This document shows positions 1 to 6,286 of a DNA stretch of 6,286 nucleotides, piece after piece. Each line of letters begins with the position of its first letter. The first letter of the stretch is position 1. The stretch lies in contig DASWHD010000028.1 in NCBI GenBank assembly GCA_036393335.1, positions 1 through 6,286 of the forward strand. Direction: 5' to 3'. A program made the position numbers and the translations under genes. The notes under the pieces are model-generated. The model was not told the DNA's origin. It made no database searches and saw only the letters and a list, made by a program, of their open reading frames with translations. This DNA comes from DASWHD01 sp036393335. Its GTDB lineage: Bacteria; CG2-30-53-67; CG2-30-70-394.

Positions 1-680
<680 letters not shown>

Positions 681-684
681 GCCA

Positions 685-692
685 CCTCCTCC
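685..692 (-). promoter_or_regulatory. Ribosome binding site deciding the GTG start of hsdM
   Basis: Read on the - strand, GGAGGAGG lies just upstream of the GTG at 678-680, with 7 nt between the first GGAGG and the start codon. An upstream in-frame GTG (residue -11) lacks such a site, and the ATG at about 703-705 is in another frame. This supports a protein that begins with the HTH domain. Confidence 0.6.
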
Positions 693-695
693 GGG

Positions 696-755
696 GTCGT
701 CGCATGTCGACACCAAGCGACGATTGTGGACCATGGCGGAAAGGATTGCGACGAC
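696..755. promoter_or_regulatory. Candidate operator: GTCGTCGC/GCGACGA boxes upstream of hsdM
   Basis: A perfect 9-bp inverted pair is visible: GTCGTCGCA at 696-704 and TGCGACGAC at 747-755. A third copy, GCGACGA, sits at 717-723, and a TGTCGACA palindrome at 705-712. Box spacings are about 20 and 31 bp, near whole helical turns. On the - strand a weak -10-like CACAAT falls between the boxes. Because the adjacent gene product starts with a XRE-type HTH, an autoregulatory operator is a reasonable but untested reading. High GC alone could produce some of these matches. Confidence 0.3.
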
Positions 756-796
756 GCCCTAGGCTGATGGCGGCGCGCAGCGCGGGATCCTCCGGG

Positions 797-832
797 CGCC
801 CTCACCCCGGCCCTCTCCCTGGGGAGAGGGGG
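797..832. repeat. Palindromic intergenic repeat (CCCTCACCCC...CCCTCTCCC/GGGAGAGGG)
   Basis: CCCTCTCCC at 811-819 and GGGAGAGGG at 822-830 form a near-loopless 9-bp inverted repeat, preceded by CCCTCACCCCGG. This arrangement resembles a short palindromic repeat that I recall from intergenic regions of many proteobacterial genomes. It has no T-tract and is not a good intrinsic terminator for either neighbour. Nothing else gene-like is seen in the 242-bp hsdM-ribE interval apart from the operator candidate. Confidence 0.55.
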
Positions 833-922
833 CTCGTCCCACGAGCTGCTCCATTGCGACGAGCCTTGTCTCAACCCATGACGCGATTGGTCTTTTCTCC
901 CCTGCTGGGCGACAATCCGGCG

Positions 923-1567
923 ATGTTCACGGGCATCGTGGAAGAGAGCGGGCGGGTGGGGCGGGTCGAGCGGCGCGGGGACCACGCGCGGATGGTGGTC
1001 GCAGCCAGGGTGGTGCTGGAGGACGCCCACCTCGGCGACTCGATCTGCGTCAACGGCTGCTGTCTGACGGTGACGTCGTGCGACGGCGGGCAGTTCGCCG
1101 TGGACGTGGCGCCGGAGACCCTGCGGGTCACCAACCTGGGGGACCTCAGGCCCGGGGACGGGGTGAACCTGGAGCGGTCGGTGCGCCTCAACGATCGTCT
1201 CGGCGGCCACCTGGTGAGTGGTCACGTGGACGGCACGGCCACGGTTACGGGGGTCCGCGACGAGGGCAACGCGCGCATCTTTACCTTCACGGCGGACCCG
1301 GTCCTCACCCGGCAGATGATCCAGCGCGGCTCGGTGGCGATCGACGGTATCAGCCTCACCCTGATTGCCGTAGACGCGGGGAGCTTCTCGGTCTCGATCA
1401 TCCCCCACACCCTGGAGGTCACCACCCTGGGTCACCGCAGGCTGGGGGATACGGTGAACATTGAGACGGATCTTATTGGAAAATATGTGCTCTCATTCCT
1501 GGAGCCCCTGGGGCTCAAGGGCGGCGGCGTGGACCGCGCCTTCCTCGCGGAGCATGGGTTTCTGTGA
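923..1567 (+). CDS. ribE: Riboflavin synthase, alpha subunit
   Basis: Cytoplasmic enzyme that dismutates two 6,7-dimethyl-8-ribityllumazine molecules into riboflavin and the pyrimidine co-product, the last step of the pathway. The protein is 214 residues, normal for the family, and starts with the canonical MFTGIVEE. It shows the two tandem lumazine-binding barrels: domain 1 about residues 1-97 with VNGCCLTVT (Cys46-Cys47) and ETLRVTNLGDL, and domain 2 about 98-190 with GGHLVSGHVDG (His101), IDGISLTL and IPHTLEVTTLG. A C-terminal helix follows that normally serves in trimerisation. The open frame extends upstream to 401, but that extension is not family-like, so the ATG at 923 is used. There is no clear SD; a weak GACAAT at 911-916 could be a -10 giving a very short leader. 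It heads the rib cluster, yet ribD, its usual upstream neighbour, is absent; the divergent hsdM takes that place. The symbol is ribC in some species. Confidence 0.96.
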   Translation: MFTGIVEESGRVGRVERRGDHARMVVAARVVLEDAHLGDSICVNGCCLTVTSCDGGQFAVDVAPETLRVTNLGDLRPGDGVNLERSVRLNDRLGGHLVSGHVDGTATVTGVRDEGNARIFTFTADPVLTRQMIQRGSVAIDGISLTLIAVDAGSFSVSIIPHTLEVTTLGHRRLGDTVNIETDLIGKYVLSFLEPLGLKGGGVDRAFLAEHGFL

Positions 1568-1600
1568 TGGGTCGAGAGCGATGGAACGGAAACGTAGGGG

Positions 1601-1674
1601 CGGGGTTTACCCCCGTCCGTGTACCGGAAGCAGTGGCCTCCTCCGAATTCGCCCGCGGGCGGGAGTAAACCCCG
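1601..1674. repeat. Long imperfect inverted repeat between ribE and ribBA
   Basis: CGGGGTTTACCCCCGTCCG (1601-1619) pairs with CGGGCGGGAGTAAACCCCG (1656-1674) at 17 of 19 positions across a 36-nt loop. The arms would form a very stable hairpin in the transcript leader of ribBA, ending about 18 nt before its SD. It is not followed by a T-tract, so it is not a typical terminator. The AGGGGCGGGGTTTA...TAAACCCCG pattern resembles dispersed intergenic repeats of GC-rich bacteria. Whether it is multicopy here cannot be judged from one window. Confidence 0.7.
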
Positions 1675-1702
1675 GGTTGTCGATGAATGAACGGAGTCGC
1701 TC

Positions 1703-2908
1703 ATGGAACGTCGAATAGAGAGCGTCCGGGCGGCAATCGAGGAGATCCGCCAGGGCAAGATGGTGATCCTGGTCGACGACGAGGATCGCGAGAACGAGGG
1801 CGACCTGTGCATGGCCGCCGATGCGGTCACCCCGGAGGCGATCAACTTCATGGCGCGTTTCGGCCGCGGCCTGATCTGCCTCACCCTTACCCAGGAGAAG
1901 TGCGACGCCCTCGACCTGCCGCCGATGGTCCAGGACAACACCTCCCAGTTCGGCACCGCCTTCACGGTCTCCATCGAGGCACGCCACGGGGTGACCACCG
2001 GCATCTCCGCCGCCGACCGCGCCACCACCATCAAGGTGGCGGTGGCGCCCGACGCCAGGCCGGCCGATCTGGCGCGGCCGGGTCACGTCCACCCGCTGCG
2101 CGCGCGGGCCGGGGGGGTGCTCCAGCGCGCCGGCCAGACCGAGGGCTCGGTCGACCTCGCACGCCTCGCCGGATTCTCGCCGGCCGGGGTGATCTGCGAG
2201 ATCATGAACGACGACGGGTCCATGGCGCGGATGCCGCAGCTCGAGGCCTTCGCCAAGACCCACGACCTGCACATCGTGACCATCAAGGATCTGATCTCGT
2301 ACCGGATGGTGAAGGAGTCGTTCGTGCATCGCGCCGCCACGGCGGAGCTCCCCACCGAGCTTGGCACCTTCAAGACCATCGTCTACGCCAATGACATCGA
2401 CCAGAAGGAGCACGTCGCCCTGGTGATGGGGGAGATCCCGCGCGACCAGCCGGTGATGGTGCGGGTCCACTCCGAGTGTCTCACCGGTGACGTGTTCGGC
2501 TCGCGGCGCTGCGACTGCGGGCCGCAACTGCACGCCGCCATGCGCCAGATCGCCGCGGAGGGGTGCGGCGTGATCCTCTACCTGCGCCAGGAGGGGCGGG
2601 GGATCGGCCTGTCCAACAAGATCAAGGCGTACGCCCTGCAGGACGAGGGGCTCGACACGGTAGAGGCGAACCAGCAGCTCGGTTTCAAGGAGGACCTGCG
2701 CGACTATGGCATCGGCGCGCAGATCCTGGTCGACCTCGGACTGCGTGAGCTGCGCCTGATGACTAACAACCCGCGCAAGATCGTCGGCATCTCCGGCTAC
2801 GGCCTGGAGGTGGTGGACCGGGTGCCGCTGCAGATCCAGCCACACGAAGACAACGAGCGTTACCTCAAGACCAAGGCCGAGAAGCTGGGCCACCTGCTAG
2901 GAGATTGA
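1703..2908 (+). CDS. ribBA: Bifunctional 3,4-dihydroxy-2-butanone-4-phosphate synthase / GTP cyclohydrolase II
   Basis: The 401-residue protein supplies both riboflavin precursors. The N-terminal RibB half (about 1-200) converts ribulose 5-phosphate to DHBP plus formate; it has the metal and substrate loop DDEDRENEGD (residues 25-34), TGISAADRATT (99-109), GHVHPLRA (127-134) and RAGQTEGSVDLARLAG. The C-terminal RibA half (about 206-401) opens the GTP imidazole ring. Its zinc ligands Cys259, Cys270 and Cys272 keep the C-x10-C-x-C spacing of E. coli RibA, followed by LRQEGRGIGLSNKIKAY, TVEANQQLGF and TNNPRK. Both halves appear catalytically complete, unlike the degenerate second domain seen in some proteobacterial RibB proteins. 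The ATG at 1703 has a CGGAG site ending 6 nt upstream. ribBA is separated from ribE by 135 bp holding a long inverted repeat, and its stop lies 4 bp before ribH, so the latter two are surely cotranscribed. No FMN riboswitch is recognisable upstream. Confidence 0.97.
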   Translation: MERRIESVRAAIEEIRQGKMVILVDDEDRENEGDLCMAADAVTPEAINFMARFGRGLICLTLTQEKCDALDLPPMVQDNTSQFGTAFTVSIEARHGVTTGISAADRATTIKVAVAPDARPADLARPGHVHPLRARAGGVLQRAGQTEGSVDLARLAGFSPAGVICEIMNDDGSMARMPQLEAFAKTHDLHIVTIKDLISYRMVKESFVHRAATAELPTELGTFKTIVYANDIDQKEHVALVMGEIPRDQPVMVRVHSECLTGDVFGSRRCDCGPQLHAAMRQIAAEGCGVILYLRQEGRGIGLSNKIKAYALQDEGLDTVEANQQLGFKEDLRDYGIGAQILVDLGLRELRLMTNNPRKIVGISGYGLEVVDRVPLQIQPHEDNERYLKTKAEKLGHLLGD

Positions 2909-2912
2909 CCGC

Positions 2913-3392
<480 letters not shown>

Positions 3393-3492
3393 CGGAGTGC
3401 GGCGTGGTGCGGAAGACCGGTTTTCTCACCACAGAGACACGGAGATCAGAGAGGTCATTTGAGAATTGGAGATGCCCATCCCCTTTGCTCGG

Positions 3493-3721
3493 CTAGCCCG
3501 CATTTCTCACCACGGGTCGTCGCGAGAGCGTGCACATGGCCGTAGATCCTGGCCGGCCCGCGGTAGGAGCCGAATCCCTTCGGCGATTCCGGCCCGCGAG
3601 GGCCGGCCGCGCTGGCGGCGCGGGTCGCCGGTGCAACCGGCTCCTACCCCGGACGAGGTGGGCCAGGAGATGCGGGCAGTTGTGCGGGCGCAGCAGATTC
3701 GGGGTGAGAAATGCGGGCTAG
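3493..3721. mobile_element. MITE-like element with perfect 19-bp terminal inverted repeats
   Basis: CTAGCCCGCATTTCTCACC at 3493-3511 is the exact reverse complement of GGTGAGAAATGCGGGCTAG at 3703-3721, giving a 229-bp unit with no coding capacity. The outermost CTAG is self-complementary, so it could equally be a 4-bp target duplication flanking a 221-bp element with 15-bp ends (CCCGCATTTCTCACC). CTAG/YTAR is a known target of IS5-group transposases, so mobilisation by such an element is a possible but unproven explanation. The interior carries another inverted repeat (3562-3648). A structured non-mobile repeat is the main alternative. Confidence 0.6.
3562..3648. repeat. GTAGGAGC-type inverted repeat with internal hairpins (REP/BIME-like)
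   Basis: GGTAGGAGCCG (3562-3572) and CGGCTCCTACC (3638-3648) are a perfect 11-bp inverted pair. Between them are smaller stems, such as GAATC/GATTC around a TTCGG turn (3572-3589) and GC-rich GGCC and CGCG stretches. The GTAGGAGC...CCTTCGGCGATTC arrangement resembles the REP-like sequences common in pseudomonads and other gammaproteobacteria. That assignment is from memory of the motif, not from a search. It lies wholly inside the 229-bp MITE-like unit. Confidence 0.6.
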
Positions 3722-3818
3722 GGAAGGCAGGAAGACCAGGAAGGCAGGAAGCCGTGCAAATTGTCGTTGGTCAGGTTCCCTCCCATTCCTGCTTTCCTCC
3801 CCTTCCTGCCTTCCTTAG
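3718..3818. repeat. 33-bp imperfect inverted repeat built of GGAAGGCAGGAAG units
   Basis: The left arm (3718-3750) carries two direct copies of GGAAGGCAGGAAG at 3722-3734 and 3739-3751, a 17-bp period. The right arm (3786-3818) is its reverse complement at about 28 of 33 positions, including an exact CTTCCTGCCTTCC at 3802-3814, and encloses a 35-nt loop. One strand is nearly all purine in the left arm and all pyrimidine in the right. It begins with the same CTAG that ends the MITE-like element, so the two elements abut or were inserted one into the edge of the other. Confidence 0.65.
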
Positions 3819-3889
3819 AGGGAGGTCTACCTCGGCATTGGGTGTGGCACCGTCGCTCGTGGTCCGCGTCGTGCATTGGGGTCCCTAGC

Positions 3890-4315
3890 ATGGGCGCACG
3901 CCACAAGGGCCGCGAGCTGGCGGTCCAGTTCCTCTACGGCCGCGACTTCGTGACTCCCGACTGGGAGGACGCGCAGCGCGAGTTCCTCACTCAGGCTGGG
4001 CGCGGGGCTGTGGCGAGCGACTTCGCCGCCCAACTCTTGGCGGGCCTGCGCCGGCACGAGAGCGAGGTGGGGGCGGCCTTGGTGCGGCTTGCTACCGATC
4101 GCTGGCCAGTGGAGCGCATGGGGCAGATCGACCGGGCGATCCTCAAGCTCGGTCTCTACGAGCTGCTGTTCGAGCGCACCACGCCCCCCAAGGTGGTGAT
4201 CGACGAGGCGATCGACCTCGCCAAGGCGTTCTGCGACGCAGACGGCTACCGCTTCGTCAACGGCATCCTCGACGCGGCGATGAAGGAGGTCCTCGCCGAG
4301 AGCCCGCGCGACTGA
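3890..4315 (+). CDS. nusB: Transcription antitermination factor NusB
   Basis: NusB pairs with NusE (ribosomal protein S10) on boxA RNA and helps RNA polymerase read through rRNA operons. The 141-residue length is usual. Diagnostic segments are the basic N-terminus RHKGRELAVQFLY (residues 4-16), the central DRWPVERMGQIDRAILKLGLYELLF helix pair, PPKVVIDEAIDLAKAF, and the C-terminal YRFVNGILDAA. The ATG at 3890 was chosen because MGARHKGRELAVQ matches the family's start. The frame is open further upstream to 3761, but only across repeat sequence. The SD is weak: GGGG at 3878-3881. nusB normally follows ribH closely; here a 497-bp block of repeats intervenes, so its expression may be uncoupled from the rib genes. 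It converges with the next gene with 33 bp between stops. That spacer holds a GC-rich GGCCGGCC run but no clear terminator. Confidence 0.94.
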   Translation: MGARHKGRELAVQFLYGRDFVTPDWEDAQREFLTQAGRGAVASDFAAQLLAGLRRHESEVGAALVRLATDRWPVERMGQIDRAILKLGLYELLFERTTPPKVVIDEAIDLAKAFCDADGYRFVNGILDAAMKEVLAESPRD

Positions 4316-4348
4316 CCCGCATCTCCTGCCTGTGCCGCGCCGGCCGGC

Positions 4349-4660
4349 CTACTTCTTCTTGGGCTTGAGGAAGTCCGCGGCGTAGCCGTAGGCGGCCAGG
4401 GCCGCCGGGAAGCCGGCGAGGCCGGTGGCGACCAGGATCGCCTGGTAGATCTCGTCGTCGCTCGCCCCGGCCTTCTGGGCTTGGGAGACGTGGGCCACCA
4501 GGCCGCCCTCGTGCTCCAGGGCGGCGGAGATGCCGACCTTGATCAGCTCCACGGTCTTGCCGTCGAGGGGACCGCTGTGGTCGCAGTGGTCGCGGAGCTG
4601 CTGGTACGCCGCCCAGGTCTCCGGGAATTTTGTCTTGAACGCCTTGAGCTGCTTGGCCAT
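4349..4660 (-). CDS. Carboxymuconolactone decarboxylase (CMD)-family small protein lacking the CxxC pair
   Basis: A 103-residue, mostly helical cytoplasmic protein of the AhpD/CMD-like superfamily. Matching segments are PLDGKTVELIKVGISAALEH (residues 31-50), HVSQAQKAGASDDEIYQAI (57-75) and TGLAGFPAALAAYGYAADFL (79-98). In AhpD-type members a CxxC pair plus His gives peroxidase activity. Here the position holds EHEGGLVAH, keeping only His57, and the sole cysteine is Cys26, so thiol peroxidase activity is not expected. The substrate is unknown. The ATG at 4658-4660 has an excellent AGGAGG (- strand, 4666-4671) 5 nt upstream. The frame stays open further upstream to 5077, but that part is antisense to the hydrolase gene and is rejected. 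It ends with a KPKKK tail. It is transcribed away from the hydrolase gene and towards nusB. Confidence 0.85.
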   Translation of the reverse strand: MAKQLKAFKTKFPETWAAYQQLRDHCDHSGPLDGKTVELIKVGISAALEHEGGLVAHVSQAQKAGASDDEIYQAILVATGLAGFPAALAAYGYAADFLKPKKK

Positions 4661-4886
4661 GGGATCCTCCTCTTGCGGGGAACACCGCTGCTTCGCGGCC
4701 ATTCCCCCGGTTATCATGACAATCTCTCCCCCCACCGGGGCAGGCAGCATAGCAGACGGGCCGTCGCCCGGCGCCAGGGCCGCGGCGGGGCTGGCATTTG
4801 CGCGGGAGAGGCGCGACCCTTGCGAGGCGCCAGGAAACGTAGTGACCGGCAAACCCACCACGGAGAGTGGGACGAAGGAGTGAGCG
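4661..4886. promoter_or_regulatory. Divergent intergenic region between CMD-family gene and hydrolase
   Basis: This 226-bp spacer must hold promoters for two divergent genes. Ribosome binding sites are clear at both ends: AGGAGG on the - strand (4666-4671) and AAGGAG on the + strand (4875-4880). A + strand -10-like TATCAT is at 4712-4717, but no good -35 accompanies it, so exact promoters are not assigned. No conserved RNA or small gene was recognised. Confidence 0.4.
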
Positions 4887-5768
4887 ATGGGCAAGCTCGT
4901 CGTGGCGGCACACGGGATCGGCAACCATCCCCGGGACTTCGCTACGGCGTGGGAGGCGGTCCTGCGCCGCAACCATCCGCAGGGGGAGTTCACGGTCGTT
5001 GGCCTATGGTGGCAGGACGTGCTGGAAAAGGTCGCGGAGAAGTACCCGCTGGTGGAGCAGCAGTTCGCCGCGGCCATGGCCCAATTCGGCTTCCCAGAGC
5101 TCCAGAAGATCCTCGACTCCGCCGGCTACGCCATGGCGCGGGAGTACTTCATGGACGTCCTGGTGTACATCGCCATGGGCGACATGACCCACTACATCCA
5201 GACTGAGGTCGCCCTGCGCCTGAAGCAGTTGATCGCCGCGGCCGGCGTACGGCCGGCCGACACGATCCTCGTCGGCCACTCCCTCGGCGCCGCGGCCCTG
5301 CCCCACGTGGCGTGGGAGGAGCGCGATCACATCGGCTACATCCCCTACGGCGGCATGCTCCTCCTCGCCTCGCCCCTGGGCATCGTCTCGCCCCTGCCGG
5401 GGGTGATCAGAGACCTCCTCGGGTGGATGGCGGGCGACACCGGCATGAGTCGCAACGAGATGCTCGCCGCCTTTGCCCGGGAGTGGGAGCCAGGGACCCT
5501 GCGGTTCCTGATCAATACTAATGACATCGTCTGCGCCGATGTGAAACTGCTGGGGACAGGGGTGGCGCAGGACCCGATCCCGCTGCGCCAGGGCTTCAAC
5601 CAGGCGGAGCGGACCACCCTCGCCGTCGAGAACCCGGGGAGCGTCGCCCTGTTCAGCGCCGGTTTCCCCGACCCTCTGACGCTCGTGAGCAATCATGACG
5701 TCTCCCTCTATCTCGAGCGGCCCGAGTTCCGCTCGGCGTTCGACCACCTCCTCGGGGTGGCGCCATGA
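4887..5768 (+). CDS. Alpha/beta-hydrolase (lipase/esterase-like), substrate unknown
   Basis: A 293-residue protein with the alpha/beta-hydrolase layout. The first beta strand LVVAAHGIGN (residues 4-13) carries the HGxG oxyanion region, and the nucleophile elbow is GHSLGA with Ser132. Candidate triad partners are Asp213 in INTNDIVCADV and His270 in SNHDVSLYL, in the expected order and spacing. Between strand and elbow lies a helical insert (about residues 40-115, with WWQDVLEKV and YFMDVLVYIAMGDMTHYI), as in lipases that act on hydrophobic esters. No signal peptide is visible, so it is probably cytoplasmic. The ATG at 4887 has AAGGAG 6 nt upstream. Its TGA overlaps the ATG of the next gene (ATGA), indicating translational coupling with an exported protein, so a joint envelope-related role is plausible but inferred. 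Family-level call is firm; the reaction is unknown. Confidence 0.85.
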   Translation: MGKLVVAAHGIGNHPRDFATAWEAVLRRNHPQGEFTVVGLWWQDVLEKVAEKYPLVEQQFAAAMAQFGFPELQKILDSAGYAMAREYFMDVLVYIAMGDMTHYIQTEVALRLKQLIAAAGVRPADTILVGHSLGAAALPHVAWEERDHIGYIPYGGMLLLASPLGIVSPLPGVIRDLLGWMAGDTGMSRNEMLAAFAREWEPGTLRFLINTNDIVCADVKLLGTGVAQDPIPLRQGFNQAERTTLAVENPGSVALFSAGFPDPLTLVSNHDVSLYLERPEFRSAFDHLLGVAP

Positions 5769-6286
5769 GCGGATGGAGCGGCCGTAGGACCACGTCCCTG
5801 TTGCCGGTGGTGGTGCTGATCGCCGTGCTCCTGCCGTGCGCCGCCACGGCGGCCCTGCCCAGCAGCGCGGAGATCCGCGTCTACCTGGACGGCGTGCGCG
5901 CCCTCGCCCAGGAAATCCCGGAGCCCGCGGGAGACGACGAGTCGATCAAGGCGTACCTTGAGGGCTGTGCGCAGCGGGCCGCATCCCTGCTGCGTCTGGC
6001 GGACGCCCAGCCCCCGGACACCCTGGCGATCCGCGCCGCCCTGCGTAGCCTCAAGGACTACCGCAACCGGCAGAAGGACAGCCTCGGACCGTTGACCGAC
6101 CTCGGCCGGGGGCTATTGCAGGCGGAGAACCGCGGCCACTGGCCGCCCTTGGCGACCTACCTCGATGGGGAATACCTCCAATACCTGGTGGTCAAGCGCG
6201 AGCTGCTGGAGCGCAAGTACTTCGAGGAGGACGACCCGGCCCAGGCCAACCTCCTGGAGGGGTGGATCAACGGCCGCTTCGACCTC
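5765..6286 (+). CDS. Exported protein of unknown function, partial (C-terminus beyond window)
   Basis: The frame is open for 174 codons to the right edge. Residues 1-29 form a signal peptide: RR at 7-8, a hydrophobic core LLPVVVLIAVLLP, and an A-T-A cleavage site after about residue 29. There is no proper lipobox around Cys25 and no Tat consensus after the arginines, so Sec export to the periplasm is the best guess. The mature part is charged and helix-rich (SAEIRVYLDGVRALAQEI, IRAALRSLKDYRNRQKD, YLQYLVVKRELLERKYFEEDD). No known domain was recognised. The start ATG overlaps the hydrolase stop as ATGA, so the two are translated together. Codon use, rich in G or C at third positions, agrees with its neighbours, which supports that it is a real gene. 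Confidence 0.8.
   Translation, partial: MSGWSGRRTTSLLPVVVLIAVLLPCAATAALPSSAEIRVYLDGVRALAQEIPEPAGDDESIKAYLEGCAQRAASLLRLADAQPPDTLAIRAALRSLKDYRNRQKDSLGPLTDLGRGLLQAENRGHWPPLATYLDGEYLQYLVVKRELLERKYFEEDDPAQANLLEGWINGRFDL

Larger units (their letters stand above)
3393..3889. other. Gene-free 497-bp spacer between ribH and nusB, composed mostly of repeats
   Basis: No reading frame here has a recognisable protein or a good start context. From left to right: 3393-3492 is spacer containing TTTCTCACCACAGAGACACGG (first 11 bases at 3422-3432), a motif reminiscent of common intergenic repeats. 3493-3721 is a MITE-like element, 3718-3818 is a long inverted repeat, and 3819-3889 is the leader of nusB. TTTCTCACCAC recurs directly at 3503-3513. 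No convincing terminator or sigma-70 promoter was identified. nusB may depend on readthrough or on a promoter brought by the repeats. Confidence 0.75.

Noticed and set aside
811..830. Intrinsic terminator at CCCTCTCCC/GGGAGAGGG
   Set aside because: No T-tract on either strand, no gene ends here (hsdM and ribE diverge), and the loop is only about 2 nt; a dispersed palindromic repeat fits better.
681..922. FMN (RFN) riboswitch upstream of ribE, and likewise at 1568-1702 upstream of ribBA
   Set aside because: I could not find the conserved RFN segments in either leader; the structures present are simple inverted repeats. A covariance-model search would settle it.
1607..2893. A 428-codon open frame on the - strand across ribBA
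   Set aside because: It is antisense to a fully conserved ribBA. Long antisense frames are expected in GC-rich DNA, and its translation is low-complexity His/Asp/Arg-rich with no family motif.
3722..3751. CRISPR-like array from the two GGAAGGCAGGAAG copies
   Set aside because: Only two 13-bp copies with a 4-bp spacer and an inverted partner downstream; no repeat-spacer architecture and no cas genes.
4661..5077. Upstream in-frame extension of the CMD-family gene (242 residues in total)
   Set aside because: The extension is antisense to the hydrolase start and non-family-like, whereas the internal ATG at 4660 has a strong AGGAGG and gives a normal-sized family member.
5004..5747. A 247-codon open frame on the - strand across the hydrolase
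   Set aside because: Antisense shadow of a gene with a clear GHSLGA motif and RBS; no recognisable protein.

Overview
The window is a GC-rich bacterial chromosome segment whose core is a riboflavin-biosynthesis cluster on the + strand: ribE (riboflavin synthase), ribBA (bifunctional DHBP synthase / GTP cyclohydrolase II), ribH (lumazine synthase) and, after a gap of about 500 bp, nusB. This gene order and the protein sequences point to a proteobacterium, most likely a gammaproteobacterium. That is inference from family knowledge, as no database search was possible.

Layout. Positions 1-680 (- strand, running off the left edge) encode the N-terminal part of a type I restriction-modification methyltransferase subunit (HsdM). 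It carries a helix-turn-helix domain fused to its N-terminus. Positions 681-922 are the divergent intergenic region between hsdM and ribE. It holds a strong SD for hsdM, a set of GCGACGA/TCGTCGC boxes that could be an operator for that HTH, and a palindromic intergenic repeat. ribE follows (923-1567), then a 135-bp gap filled largely by a long inverted repeat, ribBA (1703-2908) and ribH (2913-3392). The 497-bp gap from ribH to nusB contains no gene. It is built of repeats: a 229-bp element with perfect 19-bp terminal inverted repeats (MITE-like, ending in CTAG), a second inverted repeat nested inside it, and a third long inverted repeat that starts at the same CTAG. nusB (3890-4315) converges on a small carboxymuconolactone-decarboxylase-family gene on the - strand (4349-4660). 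Beyond a 226-bp divergent spacer, an alpha/beta-hydrolase gene (4887-5768) overlaps by ATGA the start of a gene for an exported protein of unknown function. That last gene runs off the right edge.

How the genes work together. RibBA makes both riboflavin precursors (DHBP and the pyrimidine intermediate), RibH joins DHBP to the pyrimidine to form lumazine, and RibE dismutates lumazine to riboflavin. NusB is the antitermination factor commonly linked to ribH. ribD, usually next to ribE, is not adjacent here, and thiL/pgpA, often found after nusB in gammaproteobacteria, are replaced by unrelated genes. The conserved block therefore looks cut on both sides, with a restriction-modification locus on the left and several repeat insertions within it. 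The most interesting observations are the HTH-HsdM fusion with its candidate operator, and the stacked repeat elements between ribH and nusB.
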